Shown piece by piece: positions 9,948 through 16,915 of a stretch of 64,000 bases of DNA. A program made the position numbers and the translations under genes. Below the pieces are notes generated by a model. The model was given only the letters and a program-made list of their open reading frames with translations, was not told where the DNA came from and ran no database searches. Source of the DNA: Sinomonas notoginsengisoli (lineage in GTDB: Bacteria; Actinomycetota; Actinomycetes; Actinomycetales; Micrococcaceae); contig NZ_JAIZDP010000005.1 of the NCBI RefSeq assembly GCF_021554725.1, forward strand, positions 168,506-232,505, written 5' to 3'. Numbering within the stretch: position 1 is the first letter of the stretch; each line of letters opens with the position of its first letter.

Positions 9948-9984
9948 GGCACGGCGCCGGCCCATCGGGAGATAGTCTGGACCC

Positions 9985-10287
9985 ATGACTGTCTTCGCCG
10001 TCGAATACCGCTACGTCTCCGCGCCCCAGGAGGCCCCCCGCCTCGACGAGGTGCGCCCGGCGCACCGCGCCTGGCTGCGCGAGCGCGCCGAGGCCGGTGA
10101 CCTGCTCGCAAGCGGGCCCGTGGGCGACGGCTCGAAGGCCCTGCTCATCTTCCAGGCGGACAGCCGCGATGCGCTCGAGGCCCTCCTGGCCCAGGACCCG
10201 TTCCAGAAGGCGTCCCTCGTCGCCGAGACGCAGGCGCCGGAGTGGAACCCCATCATCGGCCGCCTCGCCGACGCCGCGACCGTCTGA
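9985..10287 (+). CDS. YciI family protein
   Basis: 100 residues with the ferredoxin-like YCII fold: [27 protein letters not shown] with the conserved Arg-Pro-x-His and later [19 protein letters not shown]. The biochemical role of the family is unsettled (dimeric, His-Asp pair). TAGTCT at 9973-9978 ends six bases before the ATG, indicating leaderless transcription separate from the protease. The stop codon lies in a 15-base tandem repeat that places three in-frame TGA codons. Confidence 0.88.
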   Translation: MTVFAVEYRYVSAPQEAPRLDEVRPAHRAWLRERAEAGDLLASGPVGDGSKALLIFQADSRDALEALLAQDPFQKASLVAETQAPEWNPIIGRLADAATV

Positions 10288-10320
10288 GCTGCAACCGTCT
10301 GAGCTGCAAGCGTCTGAGCC
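10280..10320 (+). repeat. 15-bp tandem repeat (2.7 copies) over the yciI stop codon
   Basis: CCGTCTGAGCTGCAA occurs at 10280-10294 and 10295-10309, followed by GCGTCTGAGCC. Because the unit is a multiple of three, TGA recurs in the same frame at 10285, 10300 and 10315. It looks like a local duplication by slippage. Confidence 0.9.
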
Positions 10321-10373
10321 AGCCCGCCCCGCCGCCCCAACCCTCACCAGCAGTACCCCAAAGGAGCCACCCA

Positions 10374-11540
10374 GTGACCTCGGTCAGCCTCGGAATGCCA
10401 GACGCCCCGCCGCCCGTCCTCGCCCCCCGGCGCAAGACCCGGCAGATCAGGGTGGGCTCGGTCGGCGTCGGCTCCGACTCGCCGGTCAGCGTCCAGTCCA
10501 TGACGACCACGCCGACCACGGACATCAACGCGACCCTGCAGCAGATCGCCGAGCTCACGGCGGCCGGATGCGACATCGTCCGCGTGGCCTGCCCCTCGGC
10601 CGACGACGCCGAGGCGTTGCCGATCATCGCGAAGAAGTCGCAGATCCCGGTCATCGCGGACATCCACTTCCAGCCCAAGTACGTCTTCGCCGCGATTGAG
10701 GCTGGGTGTGCGGCAGTGCGTGTCAACCCGGGCAACATCCGCAAGTTCGACGACCAGGTCAAGGAGATCGCGCAGGCGGCCAAGGACCACGGCACGTCCA
10801 TCCGGATTGGCGTCAACGCGGGCTCCCTCGACCCTCGGCTCATGCAGAAGTACGGCAAGGCGACCCCGGAGGCGCTCGTCGAGAGCGCGCTGTGGGAGGC
10901 GAGCCTGTTCGAGGAGCACGATTTCCACGATTTCAAGATCTCGGTCAAGCACAACGACCCCGTCGTCATGGTGCGCGCCTACCAACTCCTCGCCGAGCGC
11001 GGGGACTGGCCCCTGCACTTGGGCGTGACCGAGGCCGGGCCGGCCTTCCAGGGCACCATCAAGTCCGCCACGGCGTTCGGGGCGCTACTGTCCCAGGGCA
11101 TCGGCGACACGATCCGCGTCTCCCTCTCGGCCCCGCCGGTCGAGGAAGTCAAGGTGGGCATCCAGATCCTCCAGTCGCTCAACCTGCGTCCCCGCAAGCT
11201 CGAGATCGTCTCATGCCCGTCCTGCGGGCGCGCCCAGGTGGACGTGTACAAGCTCGCCGAGGAGGTCACGACCGGACTCGAGGGCATGGAGGTCCCGCTG
11301 CGCGTGGCCGTCATGGGCTGCGTCGTGAATGGCCCCGGCGAGGCACGCGAGGCCGATCTGGGCGTTGCCTCCGGGAACGGCAAGGGCCAGATCTTCGTCA
11401 AGGGCGAGGTCATCAAGACCGTGCCCGAGAGCCAGATCGTCGAGACTCTGATCGCGGAGGCGATGAAGATCGCCGAGGAGATGGGGGAGGCCGGTGGCGA
11501 AGATTCTGTCCAGGGCGGCCCCGTGGTCAGCGTCTCGTAG
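10374..11540 (+). CDS. ispG: 4-hydroxy-3-methylbut-2-enyl diphosphate synthase (flavodoxin)
   Basis: 388 residues from GTG 10374, preceded by AAAGGAG at 10361-10367; longer starts would run into the repeat and yciI. It reduces MEcPP to HMBPP in the MEP pathway. The [4Fe-4S] ligands are Cys281 and Cys284 in [12 protein letters not shown] and Cys316 in [12 protein letters not shown]-terminal TIM-barrel signatures [16 protein letters not shown] and ADIHFQPKY are present. Its end overlaps the acetyltransferase start by 47 bases. Confidence 0.97.
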   Translation: MTSVSLGMPDAPPPVLAPRRKTRQIRVGSVGVGSDSPVSVQSMTTTPTTDINATLQQIAELTAAGCDIVRVACPSADDAEALPIIAKKSQIPVIADIHFQPKYVFAAIEAGCAAVRVNPGNIRKFDDQVKEIAQAAKDHGTSIRIGVNAGSLDPRLMQKYGKATPEALVESALWEASLFEEHDFHDFKISVKHNDPVVMVRAYQLLAERGDWPLHLGVTEAGPAFQGTIKSATAFGALLSQGIGDTIRVSLSAPPVEEVKVGIQILQSLNLRPRKLEIVSCPSCGRAQVDVYKLAEEVTTGLEGMEVPLRVAVMGCVVNGPGEAREADLGVASGNGKGQIFVKGEVIKTVPESQIVETLIAEAMKIAEEMGEAGGEDSVQGGPVVSVS

Positions 11541-12381
11541 CGGACCCGCGCCACGGGCCGTGCGCAGGCTGACCGACGAGGACACTCCTGCCCTCGCCGA
11601 GCTCGCTGCCACGGACCCGGTGGCGAACGTGTTCGTAGCGTCGCACCTCGCGGCGCACGGCCGCGCCGCCGTGTCCGCCACGGGGGCGGAGATCCTTGGG
11701 ACGTTCGACGGCGACGGACAGCTCGCCAGCGCATGCTGGCTCGGTGCCAACATCGTCCCGGTCGAGGTCCCTGCGGCACACGCCCGCGCCTATGCGGACT
11801 TCATCCGCCACTCGCGGCGCCGCTTCGCGTCCATCTTCGGACCGGCCGAGGCCACGCTCGCCATCTTCGCCGAGCTGTCTGGGCAGCCCGCGAGGGACGT
11901 TCGCACGCACCAGCCGCTTCTGGCGATGGACGGCGCACCCGCGCTTCCGGCAGATCCACTCGTGCGCTGCACGAGAGTCGAGGACTTCGACGCGCTTGCG
12001 CCCGCGTGCGTGTCGATGTTCGAGGAAGAGGTCGGCTACTCGCCGGTGACCGGGGGAAGCGACAACTACTACCGCAGAGTGCGCCAGCTCATCGCCGAGG
12101 GCCACTCGTTCGCGCGGTTCGGGGCGGATGGATCGGTGGTGTTCAAGGCGGAGCTGGGCTCCGTGTCCCCCGAGGCATCCCAGGTCCAGGGAGTCTGGGT
12201 GGCGCCTTCCCAGCGGGGGAAGGGGATCAGCCACGGCGGCATGGCCGCGGTCGTCGAGCACGCGCGGCGCCTCGCGCCGATCGTGAGCCTCTACGTGAAC
12301 GACTACAACTACAAGGCCCGAGCGAGTTACCGCCGGGTGGGCTTCGAGCAGGTCGGCACCTTCGCAACGGTCCTGTTCTAG
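11494..12381 (+). CDS. GNAT family N-acetyltransferase (DUF4081 N-terminal domain)
   Basis: 295 residues. N-terminal DUF4081-type domain ([30 protein letters not shown]) followed by a GNAT acetyl-CoA fold ([39 protein letters not shown], then [20 protein letters not shown]). The Q/RxxGxG/A acetyl-CoA loop is read as QRGKGIS. GTG 11494 has GGGGGAGG a few bases upstream and lies within ispG. The gene follows ispG also in mycobacteria (Rv2867c), so it is a conserved neighbour of unknown substrate. Confidence 0.86.
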   Translation: MAKILSRAAPWSASRSGPAPRAVRRLTDEDTPALAELAATDPVANVFVASHLAAHGRAAVSATGAEILGTFDGDGQLASACWLGANIVPVEVPAAHARAYADFIRHSRRRFASIFGPAEATLAIFAELSGQPARDVRTHQPLLAMDGAPALPADPLVRCTRVEDFDALAPACVSMFEEEVGYSPVTGGSDNYYRRVRQLIAEGHSFARFGADGSVVFKAELGSVSPEASQVQGVWVAPSQRGKGISHGGMAAVVEHARRLAPIVSLYVNDYNYKARASYRRVGFEQVGTFATVLF

Positions 12382-12400
12382 GCCGTCCGCAGGGGCCAGG

Positions 12401-12991
12401 TCAGGGCAGCGGCGCGGTGAGGTGGCGCTCGACAGCCGGGGCGAGCAGAGCCTCGGCCTCGGCGGGGGCAAGTGAGGCGATCGGCTCGAGCTTCACGACG
12501 TACCTGGCGATGATGAAGCCGACCACCTGTGTCGCGGCGAGGGCCGCGCGGAGTTCGCGTTCGCCGTCGTCATAAGGCAGGCCCTCTGCCACGCGGGAGA
12601 GGATGCGTCGCCGCACGACGTCGCGGAGGAGCCTCGTGCGCGTCGTCGAGCCGAGGGTTGTGCGGAGGAATGCGCTCAGCACGGCCTGTTGGGGCCCCTC
12701 CCACAGCTGCATGACCGCGTGGGCAACGTACCGCCCGCGGCCTTCGGACATGCTCGGGTCCAGGGTGGCCAGAAGGTCCCCCGGGTCCGCGGGAAGGGAG
12801 ACCGCCGCCGAGAACAGGTCTTCCTTGCCGTCGAAGTAGTGGTGCACGAGCGCCGGATCGACTGTGGCCTCGCGGGCTACCTGACGCAGGCTTACGCCGT
12901 CGAAGCCCTGCTCGGCGAAGAGGCGGGCCGCGGCGGCGACGATCCGCGCGCGGCGGTCCCCGCCGTCGTCGGGCCTGCCCCGTCTGGCCAT
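12401..12991 (-). CDS. TetR/AcrR family transcriptional regulator
   Basis: 196 residues. N-terminal helix-turn-helix RARIVAAAARLFAEQGFDGVSLRQVAREATVDPALVHHYFDGKEDLF is the classic TetR DNA-binding domain; the C-terminal ligand domain resembles the TetR_C_33 type (ALDP..., LRTTLGSTTRTRLLRDVV). It is the third gene of the minus-strand unit ATPase-permease-regulator, 13 bases after the permease. A 30-bp palindrome in front of the ATPase gene is the obvious operator, so the regulator probably represses its own operon. Ligand unknown, perhaps a substrate of the exporter. Confidence 0.93.
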   Translation of the reverse strand: MARRGRPDDGGDRRARIVAAAARLFAEQGFDGVSLRQVAREATVDPALVHHYFDGKEDLFSAAVSLPADPGDLLATLDPSMSEGRGRYVAHAVMQLWEGPQQAVLSAFLRTTLGSTTRTRLLRDVVRRRILSRVAEGLPYDDGERELRAALAATQVVGFIIARYVVKLEPIASLAPAEAEALLAPAVERHLTAPLP

Positions 12992-13004
12992 GTGACCCGC
13001 CGGC

Positions 13005-13760
13005 TCACGAGCTCTTGCGCTGCAGGGTGAACGAGGCGAGGACGAGCAGTCCCAGGACGATGCTGGCCATGGTGCCGAAGTCCCGCCACATCGCGTCCGT
13101 GGCGTCCGTGTTCTTGGCGATCTCCTGAAGCGCATTGACCGAGTAGGTCAACGGCATCCAGTCTGAGACGGTCTGGAAGGCATCGTTCATCCGGTCCCGC
13201 GCCACGAACAGCCCGCAGAGCAGGATCTGAGGGATCACCACGACGGGCATGAACTGCACCGCCTGGAACTCGGTGCGGGCAAAGGCACTGCAGAAGAGGC
13301 CCAAAGCCACGCCGAGGACCGCATTGACCACAGCGACGAGGACCACGTAGCCGCCGTTGCCCTTGATGTCGAGGTTGAAGACCCAGTACGCCACGCCGGT
13401 GGCGATCGCCGACTGGAGCGCGGCCATCAGGGAGAAGGCGATGCCGTAACCGAACAGGAGGTCCGCGGTGTGGATAGGCGTGGTCATCAGCCGCTCGAGG
13501 GTTCCCGTGGTCCGCTCGCGCAGCATGGTGATCGAAGTAATCAGGAACATGACGATGAAGGGGAAGATCGCGAGCATGATCAGGCCCACCCTGTCGAACG
13601 TGCGCGGCACGCCGGGCGGCAGCGTCTCGTTCTCGTAGAGCCAGTAGACGATCGCCAGCAGCGCCGAGGGCACGATGACGATCATGGCGAGGCTGCGATG
13701 GTCGTGGCGCAGCTGGGTCAGGACTCTGGCCGTGGTCGCCCAGAGCATCCGGGGGTTCAT
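13005..13760 (-). CDS. ABC-2 type exporter permease
   Basis: 251 residues with about six membrane helices (IVIVPSALLAIVYWLY, LIMLAIFPFIVMFLITS, the last ASIVLGLLVLASFTLQ) and the typical ABC-2 loop TMLRERTTGTLERLMTTPI. Starts at ATG 13760, overlapping the ATPase stop as ATGA. With the ATPase it forms a drug- or lipid-type exporter. The longer open frame upstream is out of frame with the ATPase and not used. Confidence 0.92.
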   Translation of the reverse strand: MNPRMLWATTARVLTQLRHDHRSLAMIVIVPSALLAIVYWLYENETLPPGVPRTFDRVGLIMLAIFPFIVMFLITSITMLRERTTGTLERLMTTPIHTADLLFGYGIAFSLMAALQSAIATGVAYWVFNLDIKGNGGYVVLVAVVNAVLGVALGLFCSAFARTEFQAVQFMPVVVIPQILLCGLFVARDRMNDAFQTVSDWMPLTYSVNALQEIAKNTDATDAMWRDFGTMASIVLGLLVLASFTLQRKSS

Positions 13761-14548
13761 GCCGCATGCTCCTTCGCCGGCAGGGGGAGACCGGCCGCCT
13801 GGCGTTCGAGGTCGGCGCGGATGATGCCGAGGAAGGCCTTCTCCAGATCGCTGCTCCCGCCCCGCTCGCGGAGGGCGTCGGGGGTGAGCTGGGCTAGGAG
13901 TCGGCCCTCGCGCAGCAGGAGGAGGGAGTCGCAGCGGCTCGCCTCTTCCATGACGTGGCTCGAGACGATGAGCGTCGCTCCGCCGTCTGCGAGCGCTTTG
14001 AAGCGGTCCCACAGGTCCACACGCAGCACGGGGTCGAGGCCCACTGTGGGCTCGTCGAGGATGAGGAGCTCGGGGTCTCCGACGAGCGCGCACGCGAGGG
14101 AGACGCGGCTGAACTGGCCGCCCGAGAGATCAGACGCCGTCCGCTTCGCGAGGTCGGTGAGGCCGACGGCGTCGACTGCCGCGCGTGCATCGGCCGCGCT
14201 CCGGCCGTGCAGGGCGCCGAAGTAGCGCACGTTGTCCAAGACGGTGAGGTCCCGGTAGATGCTTGCCTCTTGGGTCATGTAGCCCAGCCGGCGGCGGAGG
14301 GCGGCTGAGCCTGCCGGCTGGTCGAGGACGGTCAGGGTGCCGCCCCCGAGGCGCTGGACCCCGACGATCGAGCGCATCAGCGTGCTCTTGCCGCTGCCGG
14401 AGGGCCCTAGCAGGCCAGTGACCCGGCCGGCTGGGACGCTGAAGCTGAGCTCGTGCAGGATGGGCGCGCGGCGGATGCGGACGGAGAGGCGGTCCGCCTC
14501 GACCGCCGGTGGTGTGGGGGCGGCGTGTGCGTGGGCACCCTGTGGCAT
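13757..14548 (-). CDS. ABC exporter ATP-binding protein
   Basis: 263 residues. Walker A GPSGSGKST (48-56), ABC signature LSGGQ, Walker B LLILDEPTVGLD and the switch His in IVSSHVMEEA are all intact, so it should hydrolyse ATP. First gene of the three-gene unit; the start codon is 22 bases from a 30-bp palindrome that overlaps the -10 hexamer. Substrate unknown. Confidence 0.95.
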   Translation of the reverse strand: MPQGAHAHAAPTPPAVEADRLSVRIRRAPILHELSFSVPAGRVTGLLGPSGSGKSTLMRSIVGVQRLGGGTLTVLDQPAGSAALRRRLGYMTQEASIYRDLTVLDNVRYFGALHGRSAADARAAVDAVGLTDLAKRTASDLSGGQFSRVSLACALVGDPELLILDEPTVGLDPVLRVDLWDRFKALADGGATLIVSSHVMEEASRCDSLLLLREGRLLAQLTPDALRERGGSSDLEKAFLGIIRADLERQAAGLPLPAKEHAA

Positions 14549-14551
14549 GAC

Positions 14552-14624
14552 TGACTCCCGGGGGAAGGGACGCTCAATTCATCAGCTGGTGAATTGAGCG
14601 TAGGTCCGGTGACCCCGGGAGTCA
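14552..14624. repeat. Outer 12-bp inverted repeat enclosing the operator
   Basis: TGACTCCCGGGG at 14552-14563 and its exact reverse complement at 14613-14624 flank the 30-bp operator palindrome. The right arm includes most of the -35 hexamer, the left arm lies next to the ATPase start codon. It may be a second regulatory site. Confidence 0.75.
14571..14600. promoter_or_regulatory. TetR-type operator palindrome for the ABC/TetR operon
   Basis: Half-sites CGCTCAATTCATCAG and CTGGTGAATTGAGCG are complementary over 14 of 15 positions. The right end overlaps the -10 hexamer of the minus-strand promoter, so a bound dimer would block RNA polymerase. The local regulator gene is the natural ligand-responsive repressor. 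The binding itself is inferred. Confidence 0.8.
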
Positions 14625-14625
14625 A
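14597..14625 (-). promoter_or_regulatory. Promoter of the ABC/TetR operon
   Basis: On the minus strand TTGACT (14625-14620), a 17-base spacer and TACGCT (14602-14597) give a good sigma-A-type promoter. Four bases of the -10 are the first bases of the operator. Transcription would begin near 14590, about 40 bases before the ATPase start. Confidence 0.7.
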
Positions 14626-14635
14626 TCGCGCCGGC

Positions 14636-14941
14636 TCAGGCCTCCCGGCGGAACTGCACCTTCCACTCCTCGGGCCCTTCGGCCAGGAACGAGATGTCGA
14701 AGGCGCCCTCGCGGTAGCGCTGCTCGACCTGGGCCAGGAGGGGGAGCGGGGCGTGGTTGGCGACGATCACGAGTCCGGAGCCGACAGCGAGGGAGTCGAG
14801 TGCACCGAAGATGGTCGCGTGGCGGATGGCGTGGGGGATGACGCGCACATCGAGTTCGGGGAAGCCCTCGGCGTCGTGCTCCCCGCAGGCGCACGAGGAC
14901 TTCTGGGTCAGGGTCAGCGGGTGTGCCTCGGTGTACTCCAT
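14636..14941 (-). CDS. DUF2249 domain protein of the nitrite/NO module
   Basis: 101 residues from the ATG at 14939-14941, which has AAAGGA a few bases upstream. DUF2249 pattern ELDVRVIPHAIRHATIFGALDSLAVGSGLVIVANHAPLPLL then YREGAFDISFLAEGPEEWKVQFRR. The N-terminus has a CACGEH motif that could bind metal. Small TusA-like DUF2249 proteins often accompany denitrification and NO-response genes. It is divergent from the helix-turn-helix regulator with 53 bases between starts, so both probably share one regulatory site. Molecular role unknown. Confidence 0.85.
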   Translation of the reverse strand: MEYTEAHPLTLTQKSSCACGEHDAEGFPELDVRVIPHAIRHATIFGALDSLAVGSGLVIVANHAPLPLLAQVEQRYREGAFDISFLAEGPEEWKVQFRREA

Positions 14942-14976
14942 GTCATGTCCTTTCGGTGAGGTCTCCAAGGCCAAAC

Positions 14977-14990
14977 TTTACTACAATAAA
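14977..14990. promoter_or_regulatory. Overlapping divergent promoters / candidate operator of the nitrite/NO module
   Basis: TTTACTACAATAAA is an AT-rich imperfect palindrome (10 of 14 positions symmetric) in a very GC-rich surrounding. On the plus strand TACAAT (14982-14987) is a strong -10 ending seven bases before GTG 14995, so the regulator mRNA would be leaderless. The same bases give a -10 on the minus strand (TATTGT) for the DUF2249 gene. Confidence 0.6.
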
Positions 14991-14994
14991 TTCC

Positions 14995-15705
14995 GTGAAA
15001 AACAATCCGCGCGGCCCGCAGGCCACGTCGCCTGGCCCAGCAACGCCGCTCTCTGCTGCGCGCGCGGCGATCCTGGACCTCCTGCGAGCCAAGGGCAGAC
15101 CCAGCACCGTCGAGGAGCTCGCGCGGGAGACGCGCCAGCACCCCAACACCGTCCGGGAGCACCTGGAGGCGCTCGTGGGCGTTGACTTGGCCGAACTCTC
15201 GGACGGCCCTCCGCTGGGGGAGGGCCGTCCGGGCCGGCGAGGACGCCCTGCCAAGCACTATCGCGCCGCCTCGCCCGCCATAGGATCGTCCAGCTACGCG
15301 GGGCTGGCCGCCGTCCTGGCGGGGGAGCTTGCACGCCTCGCGCCGGATCCCCAGGCAGCGGGGGCGGAGGCGGGGCGCAGCTGGGCCCGCCAGACGCTCG
15401 GCGAGGCCGCGGCCACCCGTACGGCCGCTGACGCACGACGCCGCGTGCTCGCCGAACTCGATGAGCTCGGCTTCGGCGTCGATACGGCACCCGATCCGGC
15501 TGGAAAGCCAAACGACGAGACGGTGGCCCGCCTTGTCACGTGCCCGCTGCTGTCCGCAGCCCGGGACCAGCCCGGCGTCGTGTGCTCGGTCCACGCGGGG
15601 CTCGTCGAGGAGTCGCTCCGACTCCTCGGCCATCCCGAGGTCGCCTCCAGGCTCGAGCCGTTTGCCGAGCCCGGCGCGTGCCTCCTCACGATCGGGCGGG
15701 CATGA
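14995..15705 (+). CDS. Helix-turn-helix regulator with C-terminal Cys/His cluster (COG2345/SufR-like)
   Basis: 236 residues from GTG 14995. The winged helix-turn-helix is SAARAAILDLLRAKGRPSTVEELARETRQHPNTVREHLEALV followed by a GRRGRPAKHYR wing. The C-terminal domain has Cys183 (TCPLL), Cys197 and His200 (VVCSVHAGL) and Cys229 (GACLLTIG), a pattern like iron-sulfur-binding SufR-type regulators. I infer an Fe-S sensor, plausibly of NO or redox, controlling the nitrite genes. GTG lies seven bases after a -10 hexamer and there is no Shine-Dalgarno. The stop overlaps the start of the membrane gene (ATGA), so regulator, membrane protein and nirK look like one operon. Confidence 0.82.
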   Translation: MKNNPRGPQATSPGPATPLSAARAAILDLLRAKGRPSTVEELARETRQHPNTVREHLEALVGVDLAELSDGPPLGEGRPGRRGRPAKHYRAASPAIGSSSYAGLAAVLAGELARLAPDPQAAGAEAGRSWARQTLGEAAATRTAADARRRVLAELDELGFGVDTAPDPAGKPNDETVARLVTCPLLSAARDQPGVVCSVHAGLVEESLRLLGHPEVASRLEPFAEPGACLLTIGRA

Positions 15706-16915
15706 GCGGAGCCGCCACAAGCCGGCCGGCTGCTGGCAGGAAGCGCGCGGTGAAGGGCGCACCGAAGATCGCGACGACCGTCTGGCCCCGGGCACTCCTG
15801 CTCGTGCTGGGCGGGGCCTCCCTCGTGGCAGGGCTCGACGCCGCCCTCGTCCTCCTCGGCGTCCCGGCACCCGTGGGCAGCGCCCAGGCCCCCGCGCTGC
15901 CCGCCGCACACGGAAGCCTCATGGTGTTCGGCTTCGTGGGCACGCTCATCGCACTGGAGAGGGCCGTGGCACTGCGGCGGGTCTGGGGCTACTCGGCCCC
16001 GGCGCTCCTCGGGATCGGTTCTGTGGCCCAGCTCGCGCCCGCGCTCGGTGCGGAAACGGCGTGGGCCGCGCGCGTCGTCGTACTCGCGGGCGCTGTGATG
16101 TTCGTCGTAGTCTACGTCCCCCTGTGGCGCCGCCAGCGGGACCCCGCGGTGCTCGTCCAGGCCCTTGGGGCGCTCGCCGCTGCGGGCGCGGCCGCGCTGC
16201 TGGCCGTCGGCGTGCCCGTGCCCGCCGTGGTGCCCTGGTTCGGGGCCTTCCTCCTCGCGACGATCGCGGGGGAGCGGCTTGAGCTCGCCCGCCTGCGGAT
16301 CCGAGGGCGCTGGGCGGAGCCGCTGCTCGTCGCGGCGTGCGCCGCGATCGTGGTCCTGTGCCCTGCCACCCTGCTGTGGCCCGCCGTGGGCTATCCGCTC
16401 TTTGGGGGGCGCTGCTCGGCCTCGCCGCGTGGCTCGTGGCCTATGACGTGGCACGCGCCACCATCCGCTCCCACGGGCTGCCACGGTTCGTCGCCGCATG
16501 CCTCCTCGCGGGCTATGCCTGGCTCGTGGTGGCTGCCGCCGTCTGCCTCCTCGTCCCCGGAGCGCCCGCAGGCGCGGCATATGACGCGTTCCTGCACGCG
16601 ATGTTCCTCGGCTTCGTGATGTCCATGATCATGGCCCATGCGCCCGTGATCCTCCCCGCCGTCCTGCGCAGGCCTCTCCCGTATCGGCCCGTCATGTGGA
16701 TCCCGGCTGCCCTCCTGCACGCGACGCTCGTGCTGCGGCTCGGCCTGGGCGACGCGCGCGGGGACATCGCGGCGTGGCAGTGGGGCGGCTCCGGGAACGT
16801 CGTCGCGGTGCTCACATTCGTCGCAGTGGCCGCCTACTCGGCGCTGACCGGACCACCGGCGCCAGGCAGTGCGGCCGGTCCCAGTCGAGACGTCGTCAGG
16901 GAGGCCCGATCGTGA
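15702..16915 (+). pseudogene. Polytopic membrane protein (NnrS-like), frameshifted in a G6 tract
   Basis: The protein starts at ATG 15702 (ATGA overlap with the regulator) and reads as a many-helix membrane protein through LLWPAVGYPLFGG. At 16404-16409 (six G) the frame is lost; one more G would continue the same protein as GALLGLAAWLVAYDVARATI and on to the stop at 16913-16915, giving about 404 residues and twelve helices. His-containing helices (AAHGSLMVFGFVGTLIALERAV, FLHAMFLGFVMSMIMAHAPVILP) resemble NnrS/haem-copper-type membrane proteins linked to NO. As written, translation in the first frame ends at 16619 after about 70 wrong residues. The nirK GTG overlaps the restored frame's stop, so the intact frame was clearly the original. 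It may be a sequencing error in a homopolymer, a true mutation, or a slippage site. Confidence 0.8.

Noticed and set aside
16404..16409. Programmed -1 ribosomal frameshift in the G tract
   Set aside because: The slippery site T-GGG-GGG would need poor re-pairing in the P site and no obvious downstream pseudoknot is seen; kept only as a lesser alternative to error or mutation.
16337..16915. Separate 192-residue gene starting at 16337
   Set aside because: Its first codons (up to about 16400) are out-of-frame sequence of the upstream gene; it is the C-terminal half of the frameshifted membrane protein and has no start signal of its own.
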